A DNA stretch of 64,000 nt from Bradyrhizobium sp. Gha (lineage in GTDB: Bacteria; Pseudomonadota; Alphaproteobacteria; Rhizobiales; Xanthobacteraceae), in contig NZ_FOQM01000035.1 of NCBI RefSeq assembly GCF_900113735.1, positions 17,316 to 81,315 on the forward strand, in the 5' to 3' direction. Made by a program: the position numbers and the translations under genes. Positions 54,029-61,977 of the stretch are shown piece after piece; within the stretch, counting starts at the first letter, position 1, and every line of letters begins with the position of its first letter. Under the pieces are notes generated by a model. The model made no database searches, was not told the DNA's origin, and was given only the letters and a program-made list of their open reading frames with translations.

Positions 54029-54807
54029 CTTGCGTCTCCAGACGTCAGCGAGGTGAAGGCGCCCGCCTCGAACAGGCCGGCGATGTTGGTGGCGAGGTCG
54101 AAGTCTTGCGAAGCTTCGATGGCCGCGGCGGCGGCCTCGGCGAGCATGCATCCTGATATCAGGCAGGTCAGGAAGACTGCCCCGCCGGGCGGCAACTGCC
54201 GCACGACGACGTCGAACTCCGGCCGCGTGATCAGCGCGTCCTCGGGCGTCGATGCGTCGATGCGGTCGGAGGACCCGCCGGTGCGGTTGGCGGCAAAAAT
54301 GCTCACCGCCGCGAAGGGCGATCGTACGACGCGCGTCGCCGGATGCACGGTGAAGACAAGGCTGGCCAGACGATCCGGTTCTATCGCTGCGAGCTCGGTT
54401 GCCGAGAGGGGCGCAGCGTCGGCGGCGTGATAAGCGTCGAGCCAGGCCCGCTCGATCCGGGCGACATCGGGGAGCCATGGCAGGGGTTGCGCATGTTCGT
54501 AGCGCGCGATGAAGGCCGGAAAGTCGCGGCCGTAGTCGAACAGCAGCGGCGAGGCCGGCGTCGTTTCGCGGATATGGAAGCGCGCCATGGCGCGGAAGAA
54601 GTCCGGCCCGGTGAGGCGCTGCACCGCCGGATAGATCGCCGCGAGCGCCTCGATCAGGCTGACCGTGACGTTGTTGCGGTAGACGTTGTAGCGTTTCATC
54701 GCCGATTTGCCGTTCGGGCCGGTCACGACGGCAGGGACGTCGGCGCCGGGATCGAGCAGTGGCGGCACGAAAGCAGCCGCGTAACAGGCGTGGGCGTCAG
54801 GCTGCAT
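54025..54807 (-). CDS. bufC: DUF2063 protein, partner of the MNIO enzyme (BufC-like)
   Basis: This 260-residue protein has the DUF2063 domain in its N-terminal half (FVPPLLDPGADVP, KRYNVYRNNVTVSLIEALAAIYPAV). Family proteins bind the precursor leader and work with DUF692 enzymes. RFHIRETTPASPLLFDYGRDFP and LPWLPDVARIERAWLDAYHAAD are typical. The start overlaps the DUF692 gene by 11 bases and the stop overlaps the DoxX gene by four. It should be cytoplasmic, next to the modifying enzyme. Confidence 0.9.
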   Translation of the reverse strand: MQPDAHACYAAAFVPPLLDPGADVPAVVTGPNGKSAMKRYNVYRNNVTVSLIEALAAIYPAVQRLTGPDFFRAMARFHIRETTPASPLLFDYGRDFPAFIARYEHAQPLPWLPDVARIERAWLDAYHAADAAPLSATELAAIEPDRLASLVFTVHPATRVVRSPFAAVSIFAANRTGGSSDRIDASTPEDALITRPEFDVVVRQLPPGGAVFLTCLISGCMLAEAAAAAIEASQDFDLATNIAGLFEAGAFTSLTSGDAR

Positions 54808-55705
54808 GGCGGTCCTCCATTGAGTGACAGCGGTCGAGGATCGCCTGCGCGGCGGCGGCTTCCGCCTTCAGCACCGGCCAACCCGGGATGTTGCTGTCCC
54901 ACTCGATCAGCGTGGGAACGGGGCCGCAGCGTGCGATGACGATCTCGAACAGCTTCCACACGGGGTCCGCCACCGGACCATCATGGCTGTCGATCAACAG
55001 CAGCTCGCCCTCGTCGTCGCTCTGCTCGGCATGTCCCGCCAGATGGACCTCGCCGACGCGCGCCAAGGGGAAATCGGCGAGATATTGCAGTGCAGAGAAG
55101 CCGTGATTGGTCGCGGACACGACGACGTTGCTGACGTCGAGCAACAGACCGCAGCCGGTACGCTCGGCAACAGCCCGGATGAAATCGGTCTCGCTCATGG
55201 TGGAGCTGCGGAAGGCCACATAGGTTGACGGATTTTCCAGCAGCAACGGCCGCCGGATCGCCTCCTGCACCTCATCGATATGGTCGCAAACGCGATCGAG
55301 CGTCGCTTTTGTGTAGGGTAGCGGCAGAAGATCATTGAAGAAGCTGGTTTCGTGGGTCGACCATGCGAGATGTTCGGAGACCAGCGCCGGCTGATAGCGG
55401 GCGACCAAGCCGCGGAAGCGGGCCAGATGTGACCGGTTCAATGGGCTCGGGCCGCCGATCGACATGCAGACCCCGTGTAGCGAGAACGGATAATCGCGGC
55501 GCAGCCGCTCCAACATCCGATGCGGCGGTCCGCCTGCGCCCATGTAACTCTCGGCATGGACTTCGAAGAAGCCGCGCTGCGGGCCCTCGTCGAGGATCGC
55601 CGCGAGGTGCTCGGGCTTGAAGCTCGTCCCGGCGACGCCGCCGGGGGCATACGAAAAGCGGAGGGGGATAGCCTTGGAGGCCTCGGGCCTGATCGTTGCG
55701 TCCAT
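54797..55705 (-). CDS. bufB: DUF692 MNIO-family multinuclear iron oxidase (BufB-like)
   Basis: This 302-residue TIM-barrel enzyme belongs to DUF692, the MNIO family that oxidatively modifies Cys residues in ribosomally made peptides using two or three iron ions. Likely metal ligands are His77 in SLHGVCMSIGG, Glu111 and His112 in VSEHLAW, Glu157 and Asn158 in LLLENPS, Asp190 and Asn193 in LLLDVSNV, His221 and His225 in VHLAGH, Asp239 and His241 in IDSHDGP and Glu268 in IEWDSN. The usual full-length architecture is present. It lies 39 bases after the precursor gene, so the peptide of that gene is its probable substrate. Confidence 0.93.
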   Translation of the reverse strand: MDATIRPEASKAIPLRFSYAPGGVAGTSFKPEHLAAILDEGPQRGFFEVHAESYMGAGGPPHRMLERLRRDYPFSLHGVCMSIGGPSPLNRSHLARFRGLVARYQPALVSEHLAWSTHETSFFNDLLPLPYTKATLDRVCDHIDEVQEAIRRPLLLENPSTYVAFRSSTMSETDFIRAVAERTGCGLLLDVSNVVVSATNHGFSALQYLADFPLARVGEVHLAGHAEQSDDEGELLLIDSHDGPVADPVWKLFEIVIARCGPVPTLIEWDSNIPGWPVLKAEAAAAQAILDRCHSMEDRHAA

Positions 55706-55744
55706 CTCGCTCCTCCGCTTTGTGTGCTTGCGTTCGCTGCGCCG

Positions 55745-56050
55745 TCAGACCGGCTTGAGCGAACCGTGCTTTCCGCCGGGCAACTCGATGTTGGCGCAGG
55801 TGCCACCCTGGACGAACTTCCATGCGTTGCCCTGGAAGTCGACGGTCGAGGTCCCCTGGCAGGTCGTGCCGGGTCCGGCGGCGCAATCGTTCTGGCCCTT
55901 CAGCGCGACGCCAAAGCATTTCTCTTTCTTGGCGGCGATGGCCGCATCGGCCTCGGCTTTGGTCAGGGGACCGGCCACGGCAAGCGTTGCCAGCGCGGTG
56001 GACACGGCGCCGGCGAGGACGAGCGAACTGATAGCAGTCTTGGCAGACAT
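55745..56050 (-). CDS. bufA: DUF2282 secreted precursor peptide (bufferin, BufA-like)
   Basis: This 101-residue protein has a Sec signal peptide (cut near AVA-GP) and a DUF2282 mature part. Four cysteines stand at residues 45, 56, 64 and 85, in KEKCFGVA, QNDCAAGPGTTCQGTS and GGTCANI, the pattern of BufA1-type bufferins. In that family the central Cys residues are modified by the MNIO enzyme and the mature peptide binds copper in the periplasm; here this is inference from the match. I chose ATG 56050 with an AGGAG leader. The longer in-frame start at 56299 would put the signal peptide inside and is rejected. Confidence 0.93.
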   Translation of the reverse strand: MSAKTAISSLVLAGAVSTALATLAVAGPLTKAEADAAIAAKKEKCFGVALKGQNDCAAGPGTTCQGTSTVDFQGNAWKFVQGGTCANIELPGGKHGSLKPV

Positions 56051-56093
56051 TGAATTTTCTCCTGTTGGTTCGGGCGATGCCCGCTTCGTCTCG

Positions 56094-56118
56094 TTCGCCC
56101 GCCGCGGCCGGCCGTTAC
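56094..56118 (-). promoter_or_regulatory. Candidate ECF-sigma promoter of the bufferin operon
   Basis: On the minus strand GTAAC (56114-56118) is followed by a 16-base spacer and CGAA (56094-56097). This resembles the GTAACC-N16-CGAA class of ECF sigma-F promoters described in Caulobacter, although the sixth base of the -35 box here is G. A start site would lie near 56087, giving a leader of about 37 bases. Confidence 0.45.
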
Positions 56119-56344
56119 CGGCTGAGCCGCTCACGAGTTGGTGAGACCGTGGGGTGACACGCACGAGGTGGTGCGCTTGGGGCCCGATTAGCGGCGCGAC
56201 GGGGCCATTGTGCCAATGCCTTGTCCCTATGGAGTCGTTAGCCGGCGGGCATTGGCCTGAGGGCTCGACCTTTGCGAGACGTAACGAACGGCTGCGCACC
56301 TGCGTAAGAAGGTACCAGTCAGCCTCGTCAACCCTGGAGCCGTC

Positions 56345-58438
56345 ATGACCGCCAACTCCGGACGCGTTGCATCAGGCTCGGCGCTGCAGCGGCTGACGGT
56401 CAGCATCCGCCTCGTCGTCTCGGCGCTGGTCCTGACCGCGATCCTCTTGACGGCCGCGTTATCCAGCCTGTTGTGGTGGCGCACGGCGGAAGCGACCAGC
56501 CGGCAATTGGCGGCGACCATCAACGAGCAGATCGTGGCCGCCGTACGCAAGGAGGTGGGGGCGATCGTCGACGAAGCGCGCGCGGCGCACACGGCCATCC
56601 GTACGCTTTTCCTGCAGAACGTGCTCGACACCCGCGAGGCTGACAAGCGCGAATTCGTCTTCCTGTCGCAGCTGCAATCGCAGGCCACGATATCCTGGGT
56701 CGCATTCGGCTGGCCCGACGGTGCGTTCTTCGCCGCCCACAAGCTCGGCGACGGCCGGCTGGAGATGATGGAGATCTCGCTCACCGATCATGCCGGGCAG
56801 CGGCGGGTCGACGAATATGACATGGTGCCCGGCGACATCGAATTCGCCAACCGTCGCTTCGAGCCGACCGATTTCCGCGTCGCCGACCGCACCTGGTTCA
56901 AGGCCGGCATCAAGGCCGAGGAGCCTAGCTGGTTCAAGGTGACCGACCATCCGATCGGAGAACGCCCGTCGATCGCCTTCGCTGGTCCAATCGACGTCTA
57001 TCAGGAGCGCCAAGGCGTCCTCGCCATTATCATCGAATATACGCGCCTCGCACGCTTCCTCGCCCAGCTCGAGGTGGGCCGCACCGGGACGGCCTTCATT
57101 TTCGACGGCAGCGGCGAGCTCGTGGCCGCGCCCGACAAGGACGCCGACGAGCTGCATCCGGCGCGCGGCGGACAGCCATTGCTGCCGCTGGCGCGGATGG
57201 CGTTAGCGAGCGCAGGGACTGATAAGGATGCCTGGCGCAGCCGTGTCACCTCCGACGGCGCGGCCTATGAGGTCGCGCTAAGCCCGCTGCCGTTTCCCGG
57301 CTGGCGGCTCGCAACCGTGATTCCCGAAGTCGAGTTTCTCGGCCCCGTCGAGACCACGTTGCGGCGCCTCATCGCCGGCCTCGCCGCCGGCGCACTGCTT
57401 GCGGCACTGGCCTCGGCCTTGCTGGCGCGCACGGCGATCGCAGCACCGCTGTCCCGCGTCGTCGGCGAGATCCGCCATGTCGAGACCTTTGCGCTGGAGC
57501 TGGTGCGCCGCCATCCCTCGCGCCTAAAGGAGATCGCGAGCCTGTCGGGCGCGATTGCCGAGATGGCCGCCGGCCTCTCGGCCTTTCGCAAATTCATACC
57601 GGCCGACCTCGTCCGTGCGCTGCTGCGCCAGGGTATCGAGGCGAAGCCCGGCGGCGCCGTTCAGGAGCTGACCGTGATGTTCATTGACATCGCGGGCTTC
57701 ACCGGCCTCTCCGAACGCATGGGTGATCGCGTCGTACCCCTCCTGTCGCGCTATCTCAACGTTGCATCGGAAATCATCGTTGCCAACGGCGGGACGATCG
57801 ACAAGTTCATCGGCGACGCGGTGATGGCGTTCTGGGGCGCGCCACAGTCGCAAGGAGATCATGCCCTGTTATGTTGCCGCGCGGCGCTCGCTTGCCGCAA
57901 GGCTATCGAGGACGCAGGTCTTTCCGACGATCTCGGTCGGCCCCTTCAGATCAGGATCGGCATCAATTCCGGGCACATGCTGGTGGGCAATATCGGCTCG
58001 GAACTGCGCTTGAACTACACCGTGATCGGCGACGCGGTGAACGTTGCGAGCCGATTGGAAAGTGCCAATAAGCAGTACGGCACCCATATCCTGATCGGCG
58101 AGACGACAGCTGCTCTTGTAAGCCGCTCAATGGTCACGCGCGAGGTGGACAGGATCGCCGTTTACGGCCGTGAAGGCGGTCTGTCAGTTCACGAGCTGAT
58201 TGGTGCGCAGGATCAGCTCAGGGAACATGCTGCGTGCCCCTGGATCGCTGCATACGAGGACGCGCTAAGGAAATACCGGGAGCGAGACTTCTCGGGCGCA
58301 CTTCGGCGGTTCGAAGCCATTCTGCGGGAACGTCCGGACGATGGCCCTTCGCGGGTGATGCGAAATCGATGCGTCGAGTTCTCCCGAACAGGATGCGCCG
58401 ACGTTTGGCAACCGGTATCGGCGCTAACGAGAAAGTAG
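56345..58438 (+). CDS. Membrane adenylate/guanylate cyclase with periplasmic sensor domain
   Basis: This 697-residue protein has an N-terminal membrane segment (LVVSALVLTAILLTAALSSL), a periplasmic dCache-like sensor (residues about 50-330), a second membrane segment (LIAGLAAGALLAALASALLA), a HAMP-like linker and a C-terminal class-III cyclase domain. The catalytic region has FIDIAGFTGLSERMGD and DKFIGDAVMAFWG with the metal Asp residues, and YTVIGDAVNVASRLE. The C-terminal tail after the cyclase is typical of proteobacterial Cache-cyclases. It is divergent from the bufA gene. It probably makes cAMP in response to an extracellular ligand. Confidence 0.9.
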   Translation: MTANSGRVASGSALQRLTVSIRLVVSALVLTAILLTAALSSLLWWRTAEATSRQLAATINEQIVAAVRKEVGAIVDEARAAHTAIRTLFLQNVLDTREADKREFVFLSQLQSQATISWVAFGWPDGAFFAAHKLGDGRLEMMEISLTDHAGQRRVDEYDMVPGDIEFANRRFEPTDFRVADRTWFKAGIKAEEPSWFKVTDHPIGERPSIAFAGPIDVYQERQGVLAIIIEYTRLARFLAQLEVGRTGTAFIFDGSGELVAAPDKDADELHPARGGQPLLPLARMALASAGTDKDAWRSRVTSDGAAYEVALSPLPFPGWRLATVIPEVEFLGPVETTLRRLIAGLAAGALLAALASALLARTAIAAPLSRVVGEIRHVETFALELVRRHPSRLKEIASLSGAIAEMAAGLSAFRKFIPADLVRALLRQGIEAKPGGAVQELTVMFIDIAGFTGLSERMGDRVVPLLSRYLNVASEIIVANGGTIDKFIGDAVMAFWGAPQSQGDHALLCCRAALACRKAIEDAGLSDDLGRPLQIRIGINSGHMLVGNIGSELRLNYTVIGDAVNVASRLESANKQYGTHILIGETTAALVSRSMVTREVDRIAVYGREGGLSVHELIGAQDQLREHAACPWIAAYEDALRKYRERDFSGALRRFEAILRERPDDGPSRVMRNRCVEFSRTGCADVWQPVSALTRK

Positions 58439-58475
58439 ACCATAGTTCGGGTGAGCGCTCGCAGTCCGCTAGGCT

Positions 58476-59828
58476 TCAGACCGCGCGGCTGTGAGTGGCC
58501 TGGGAGCGTGCAAGGTACGCGTCGAAAGCAGACGCGACACTCCGAACCAGGAACTCTGCGCCCTCGCTGACGGATATCCTGTCGCCGATCATCGTCACCA
58601 CCCCATCGGCGAGGAGACTGTCGATCCTCGATCGATCAACGATCGCCGATCGTGGATCCCGACCGTGGCGATGGGACACCTTGGGTAGATCCACGGCCAT
58701 GTCGCACATGACGCGCTCGATGATGTCGGCGCGGAAGCGGTCATCCTCCGTGAAGGCGTAGCCCTTCGTGGTTGCGAGACGGTGTTCGGCAATATGCGCG
58801 AGATAGTCTCTGGTTGCGACGACGTTCTGCACGAACCCCTGCGGCATGCGGCCGATCGAACTTGCCCCCAGGCCGATGAGGGTTTCGGCGGTGTCGTCCG
58901 TGTAACCCTGGAAGTTCCTGCGCAGCCTGCCCTCCCGCTTCGCCAGGGCGAGCTTGTCGTCGGGCAAAGCGAAGTGATCGAAGCCGATGCGGACGTAGCC
59001 GGCATCGACCAGCGCCTCGGCGATCGTCACCGACTGCAGATGGCGCTCGATGCTGTCGGGAAGAGCGCTTTCCTCGATCTTGCGCTGATGCTTCTTGAAG
59101 GACGGGACATGGGCATAGCCGAACACGGAGAAGCGGTCCGGACGCAGTTTGATGCACTTGGCCACGGTATCCAGGCAGGAGTCGACCGTTTGCAGCGGCA
59201 GGCCGTATAGCAAGTCGAAATTGAGCTTGCCGACGCCGGATCGCCGGAGTCGCTCGACGCACTGGGCAGTCTGCTCGAAGCTCTGTAGGCGATTGATGCC
59301 GCGCTGGACCTTAGGATCGAAGCTCTGCACGCCCAGGCTCGCGCGGTTGACGCCGCTAAAGCCCAAGGCGTCCGTCATCGGCTCGGTCAGGGTCCGCGGA
59401 TCGATCTCTACGGCAATCTCGGCGTCCGGCAGCACGACGTACGAATGGCGCAGAGTGCCGAGCAGGTCGGCGAAGGTCTCCGGCGTCATGATCGTGGGCG
59501 TGCCGCCGCCGAAGTGGATGTGCGAGATCGGGAGTCGGTGGCCGATCGTCTCGGCCACCATGTTCGCTTCGGTGCGCAGGCCCGAGGCGTAGACCGCGAT
59601 CGGATCGCCTTTCTTGGTGACCGAGGTGTGGCAGCCGCAGTACCAGCACATGGACCGACAGAAGGGGACGTGCATGTAGATCGACGCGGGCTGTCGGGCG
59701 GGCAGCGACTTGAGCCATTTCCGATAGTCGGCTTCACCGATCGCCGCGGAAAAGTGCGGGGCGGTCGGGTAGCTGGTGTACCGGGGTAGCCTGTCCTGCC
59801 CGTACGATTGCGCCAAGTCCGATCTCAT
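58476..59828 (-). CDS. hemN: HemN, oxygen-independent coproporphyrinogen III dehydrogenase
   Basis: This 450-residue radical-SAM enzyme decarboxylates coproporphyrinogen III under low oxygen. The cluster-binding motif is CRSMCWYC (Cys57, Cys61, Cys64), preceded by RYTSYPTAPHF and followed by FGGGTPT and a C-terminal HemN domain. I chose ATG 59828, with a GGAGAG leader; the longer in-frame start at 59897 lies in the promoter. A FixK2-type box is centred about 62 bases upstream, so induction under microaerobic conditions is expected. Length is close to E. coli HemN. Confidence 0.94.
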   Translation of the reverse strand: MRSDLAQSYGQDRLPRYTSYPTAPHFSAAIGEADYRKWLKSLPARQPASIYMHVPFCRSMCWYCGCHTSVTKKGDPIAVYASGLRTEANMVAETIGHRLPISHIHFGGGTPTIMTPETFADLLGTLRHSYVVLPDAEIAVEIDPRTLTEPMTDALGFSGVNRASLGVQSFDPKVQRGINRLQSFEQTAQCVERLRRSGVGKLNFDLLYGLPLQTVDSCLDTVAKCIKLRPDRFSVFGYAHVPSFKKHQRKIEESALPDSIERHLQSVTIAEALVDAGYVRIGFDHFALPDDKLALAKREGRLRRNFQGYTDDTAETLIGLGASSIGRMPQGFVQNVVATRDYLAHIAEHRLATTKGYAFTEDDRFRADIIERVMCDMAVDLPKVSHRHGRDPRSAIVDRSRIDSLLADGVVTMIGDRISVSEGAEFLVRSVASAFDAYLARSQATHSRAV

Positions 59829-59883
59829 CTCAAGTCTCTCCTTCGTGTTGCGGCTCGTATACCGGCGCCGGGAAGGGACGACA

Positions 59884-59897
59884 TTGCTCTGGCGCAA
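59884..59897 (-). promoter_or_regulatory. FixK2-type box upstream of hemN
   Basis: TTGC-N6-GCAA matches the Bradyrhizobium FixK2 consensus TTG(A/C)-N6-(T/G)CAA. The centre is about 62 bases upstream of the hemN start. A transcription start about 41 bases downstream of the centre would fall near 59849, a sensible leader length. Confidence 0.65.
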
Positions 59898-60016
59898 TCC
59901 GATCGGGAATCTTCAAGTCCGCCGCAGCAGCCCGGTCAGCCGCAACGACGCGCCGGGATGTCCCGCGACCTCGTTCCTGAGAGAAGCGGCGCAGGCGGCC
60001 GCGCGCACCGTTCAAG

Positions 60017-60121
60017 GGGGTCGTTTCCGTCGACGTGGCGATGACCTTCGAGCCGGCCTGGACCCCCGACCTCATCGAGCCGGCGGTCCGGGCCTCGCTC
60101 GGCCTCGCCGCGGTGAACTGA
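60017..60121 (+). pseudogene. Remnant of a DUF59/MIP18-like iron-sulfur assembly protein
   Basis: A short open stretch reads VVSVDVAMTFEPAWTPDLI and ends VRASLGLAAVN before a TGA at 60119-60121. The FEPAWTPDLIEP pattern matches the C-terminus of DUF59 (MIP18-family) proteins, which help mature iron-sulfur clusters. Upstream the frame is closed by a TGA at 59978, and no N-terminal half is visible. It is probably a degraded gene fragment. The match is short, so confidence is limited. Confidence 0.45.
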
Positions 60122-60200
60122 CGGCGCGCTATGACGATCACAATCCAGATCGATCCAGCCAAGACGCGCGGCAATCCTGATCGAATGAAAAACGTCTTAT

Positions 60201-60214
60201 TTGATCCGCGTCAA
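60201..60214 (+). promoter_or_regulatory. FixK2-type box upstream of the truncated BzdR-like gene
   Basis: TTGATCCGCGTCAA matches TTGA-N6-TCAA. The centre is about 63 bases upstream of the ATG at 60271, which puts a start site near 60249. It implies low-oxygen control of the HTH gene. It could also act leftward, but the region to the left already has its own box for hemN. Confidence 0.65.
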
Positions 60215-60270
60215 TGAAGAGACCTGAAAACCAGCCATGATCTTGGTTCGGAGAAGACAAGGACAGATCA

Positions 60271-60543
60271 ATGCTGGAAGAAGTTGTCGAGTTCGCAGGT
60301 GAGGCGTTGCCTGGTGGGAATGCCATGCCGCCATGCTCCGAGACCCAATTCCTGGTCGAGCTCGGTGAGCGCGTGCGCAGCTCGCGCATGCGTTGCTGCA
60401 TGTCGCGCCGGGAGCTTGCCCGCAGGTCCGGCATTTCGGAGCGCTACATTGCCCAGATCGAGGGCGGCAAGGGCAACGTCTCGATCGTCCTCTTGCTCAG
60501 ACTTGCGTCGGCGATTCACCGCGGCGAGCGAGAGGCGGCCTGA
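60271..60543 (+). CDS. Truncated BzdR-like XRE-family HTH regulator
   Basis: This 90-residue protein carries a Cro/C1-type HTH: FLVELGERVRSSRMR, SRRELARRSGISERYIAQIE and GGKGNVSIVLLLRLASA. The pattern matches the N-terminus of BzdR/BoxR-type regulators, which continue into a shikimate-kinase-like domain of about 170 residues. Here translation stops right after the HTH, so that sensor domain is missing. The protein could still bind DNA as a small regulator, or it may be a decayed gene. The FixK2-type box upstream suggests expression under low oxygen. Confidence 0.7.
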   Translation: MLEEVVEFAGEALPGGNAMPPCSETQFLVELGERVRSSRMRCCMSRRELARRSGISERYIAQIEGGKGNVSIVLLLRLASAIHRGEREAA

Positions 60544-60631
60544 CATCTGCTTGATGTCCGGAAATCGGTGCCGAGAGGCTGCAAATCTCCGGGCAACGTG
60601 CCACTGCGCAAAGGAGGCCTACGCTGGATAG

Positions 60632-61837
60632 TTAGCCACCTGCCGGCAGGCCACTTGCAACCTCCTCGCGTACGAGGTCGCCGGCCGGCGCTTCCAGTTC
60701 GTGCCCGAGTTTCTCGCGAGCGGCCTCTTCGATCCGGGCGGCGAACCCGGGCTCTCGGTCCATAATACCGTGCAAATCAGCCGCGTCCAGGATGAGTAGG
60801 CGAGTAGGTTGGGTCGTAATGACCGTTGCTGAACGGTGAGCGCGGCGCAGTACGGCGATTTCGCCGAAGAAGTGGCCGGCACCCAGGCGCACGGGGTTGT
60901 GCCGCAGTTTGATCTCAACCTCGCCATCGGCGATCAAGTACATGGAATGTGCCGGCTCACCCCGCCGCGTTACGACGGACCCTGCAGCTAGCTTCTGAGC
61001 TCTCAGCATCTTCATGATCTCCCCGATCTGCACTGCGCTCAATTCACTGAACAACGGAATTTTGGCAACCAGACTCCAGGTAATGATGAAATCGCGTCGA
61101 TGCACCTCGTTGGCAAAGGCAGTGGCAACGATGCCTACAGGCAATGCGACCATGAGCAAGCCAGCGAAGATCGTGCAGCCCGCAATGAGACGTCCGATCG
61201 CCGTAATGGGAACAACGTCGCCATACCCGACTGTGCCAAGCGTCACGATTGCCCACCAAAGTGCGTCCGGTATCGTTCCGAACTTGTCGGGCTGGACCGT
61301 GCTCTCGGCAAGATGCATCAGCCCCGCTGCGATCAGCGCGGCGCCAAGAAGGATCACGAAGCATCCCGTGAGAGCGCGCCGTTCAACATAGAGCGCCTCC
61401 AATAGCGAATTGATGGCAGGTGAATAGCGCGTCAATTTCAGGAAGCGCACCAAGCGCAACACGAGCAACGTCTTGAGTTCCGGAGCGGCAAAATGAGTCA
61501 GCAAAAGCGGCAATATGGCAGCAAGGTCGATAATCCCGGCCAGGCTTCCCATGAAACGAAGCCGCGACCCGAGCGCGCCAAAGCGCCGCCAAGGTGCGTG
61601 CTCCGCCGCGGTCCAGACACGCGCCAGATACTCCGCACAAAAGATGACGGCCACAGAAACTTCGATGGATTGAAAGCCGGACGCATATCGACGTCCGAGC
61701 TCGGGAACGGATTCGCTGATGGTAGCCAGAAGGCTGACGACGATCGCGGATATCAGGCCGGTATTCACGGCCAAGCTCGCAGAGCCGCGAAGCGAGCCCT
61801 GCTCCAAAATGAAGTAGATCTTGCGACGTAGTGTCAT
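60632..61837 (-). CDS. Cyclic-nucleotide-gated potassium channel (MloK1-like)
   Basis: This 401-residue membrane protein has six membrane segments with a Kv-type voltage-sensor region (VLRLVRFLKLTRYSP), the potassium filter TVGYGD at residues 202-207 and a C-terminal cyclic-nucleotide-binding domain (residues about 270-390). The phosphate-binding part is FFGEIAVLRRAHRSATV. The closest familiar example is MloK1 from Mesorhizobium. I chose ATG 61837; the in-frame extension to 61945 lacks a leader. Two class-III cyclases in this window could supply cAMP, but no direct link is shown. Confidence 0.9.
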   Translation of the reverse strand: MTLRRKIYFILEQGSLRGSASLAVNTGLISAIVVSLLATISESVPELGRRYASGFQSIEVSVAVIFCAEYLARVWTAAEHAPWRRFGALGSRLRFMGSLAGIIDLAAILPLLLTHFAAPELKTLLVLRLVRFLKLTRYSPAINSLLEALYVERRALTGCFVILLGAALIAAGLMHLAESTVQPDKFGTIPDALWWAIVTLGTVGYGDVVPITAIGRLIAGCTIFAGLLMVALPVGIVATAFANEVHRRDFIITWSLVAKIPLFSELSAVQIGEIMKMLRAQKLAAGSVVTRRGEPAHSMYLIADGEVEIKLRHNPVRLGAGHFFGEIAVLRRAHRSATVITTQPTRLLILDAADLHGIMDREPGFAARIEEAAREKLGHELEAPAGDLVREEVASGLPAGG

Positions 61838-61977
61838 AAGCCGATCCCCGAACGCTACTTGGCATCGCGCGGAGAAGTTTCGGACCGAATGCGACGGTTC
61901 TTCCCGAAACGGATCGTCATGAAACTTTCCGCCAGTCCTTTCCAAGGCGTCCGGACGATCACCTGCAAGTCACACCA

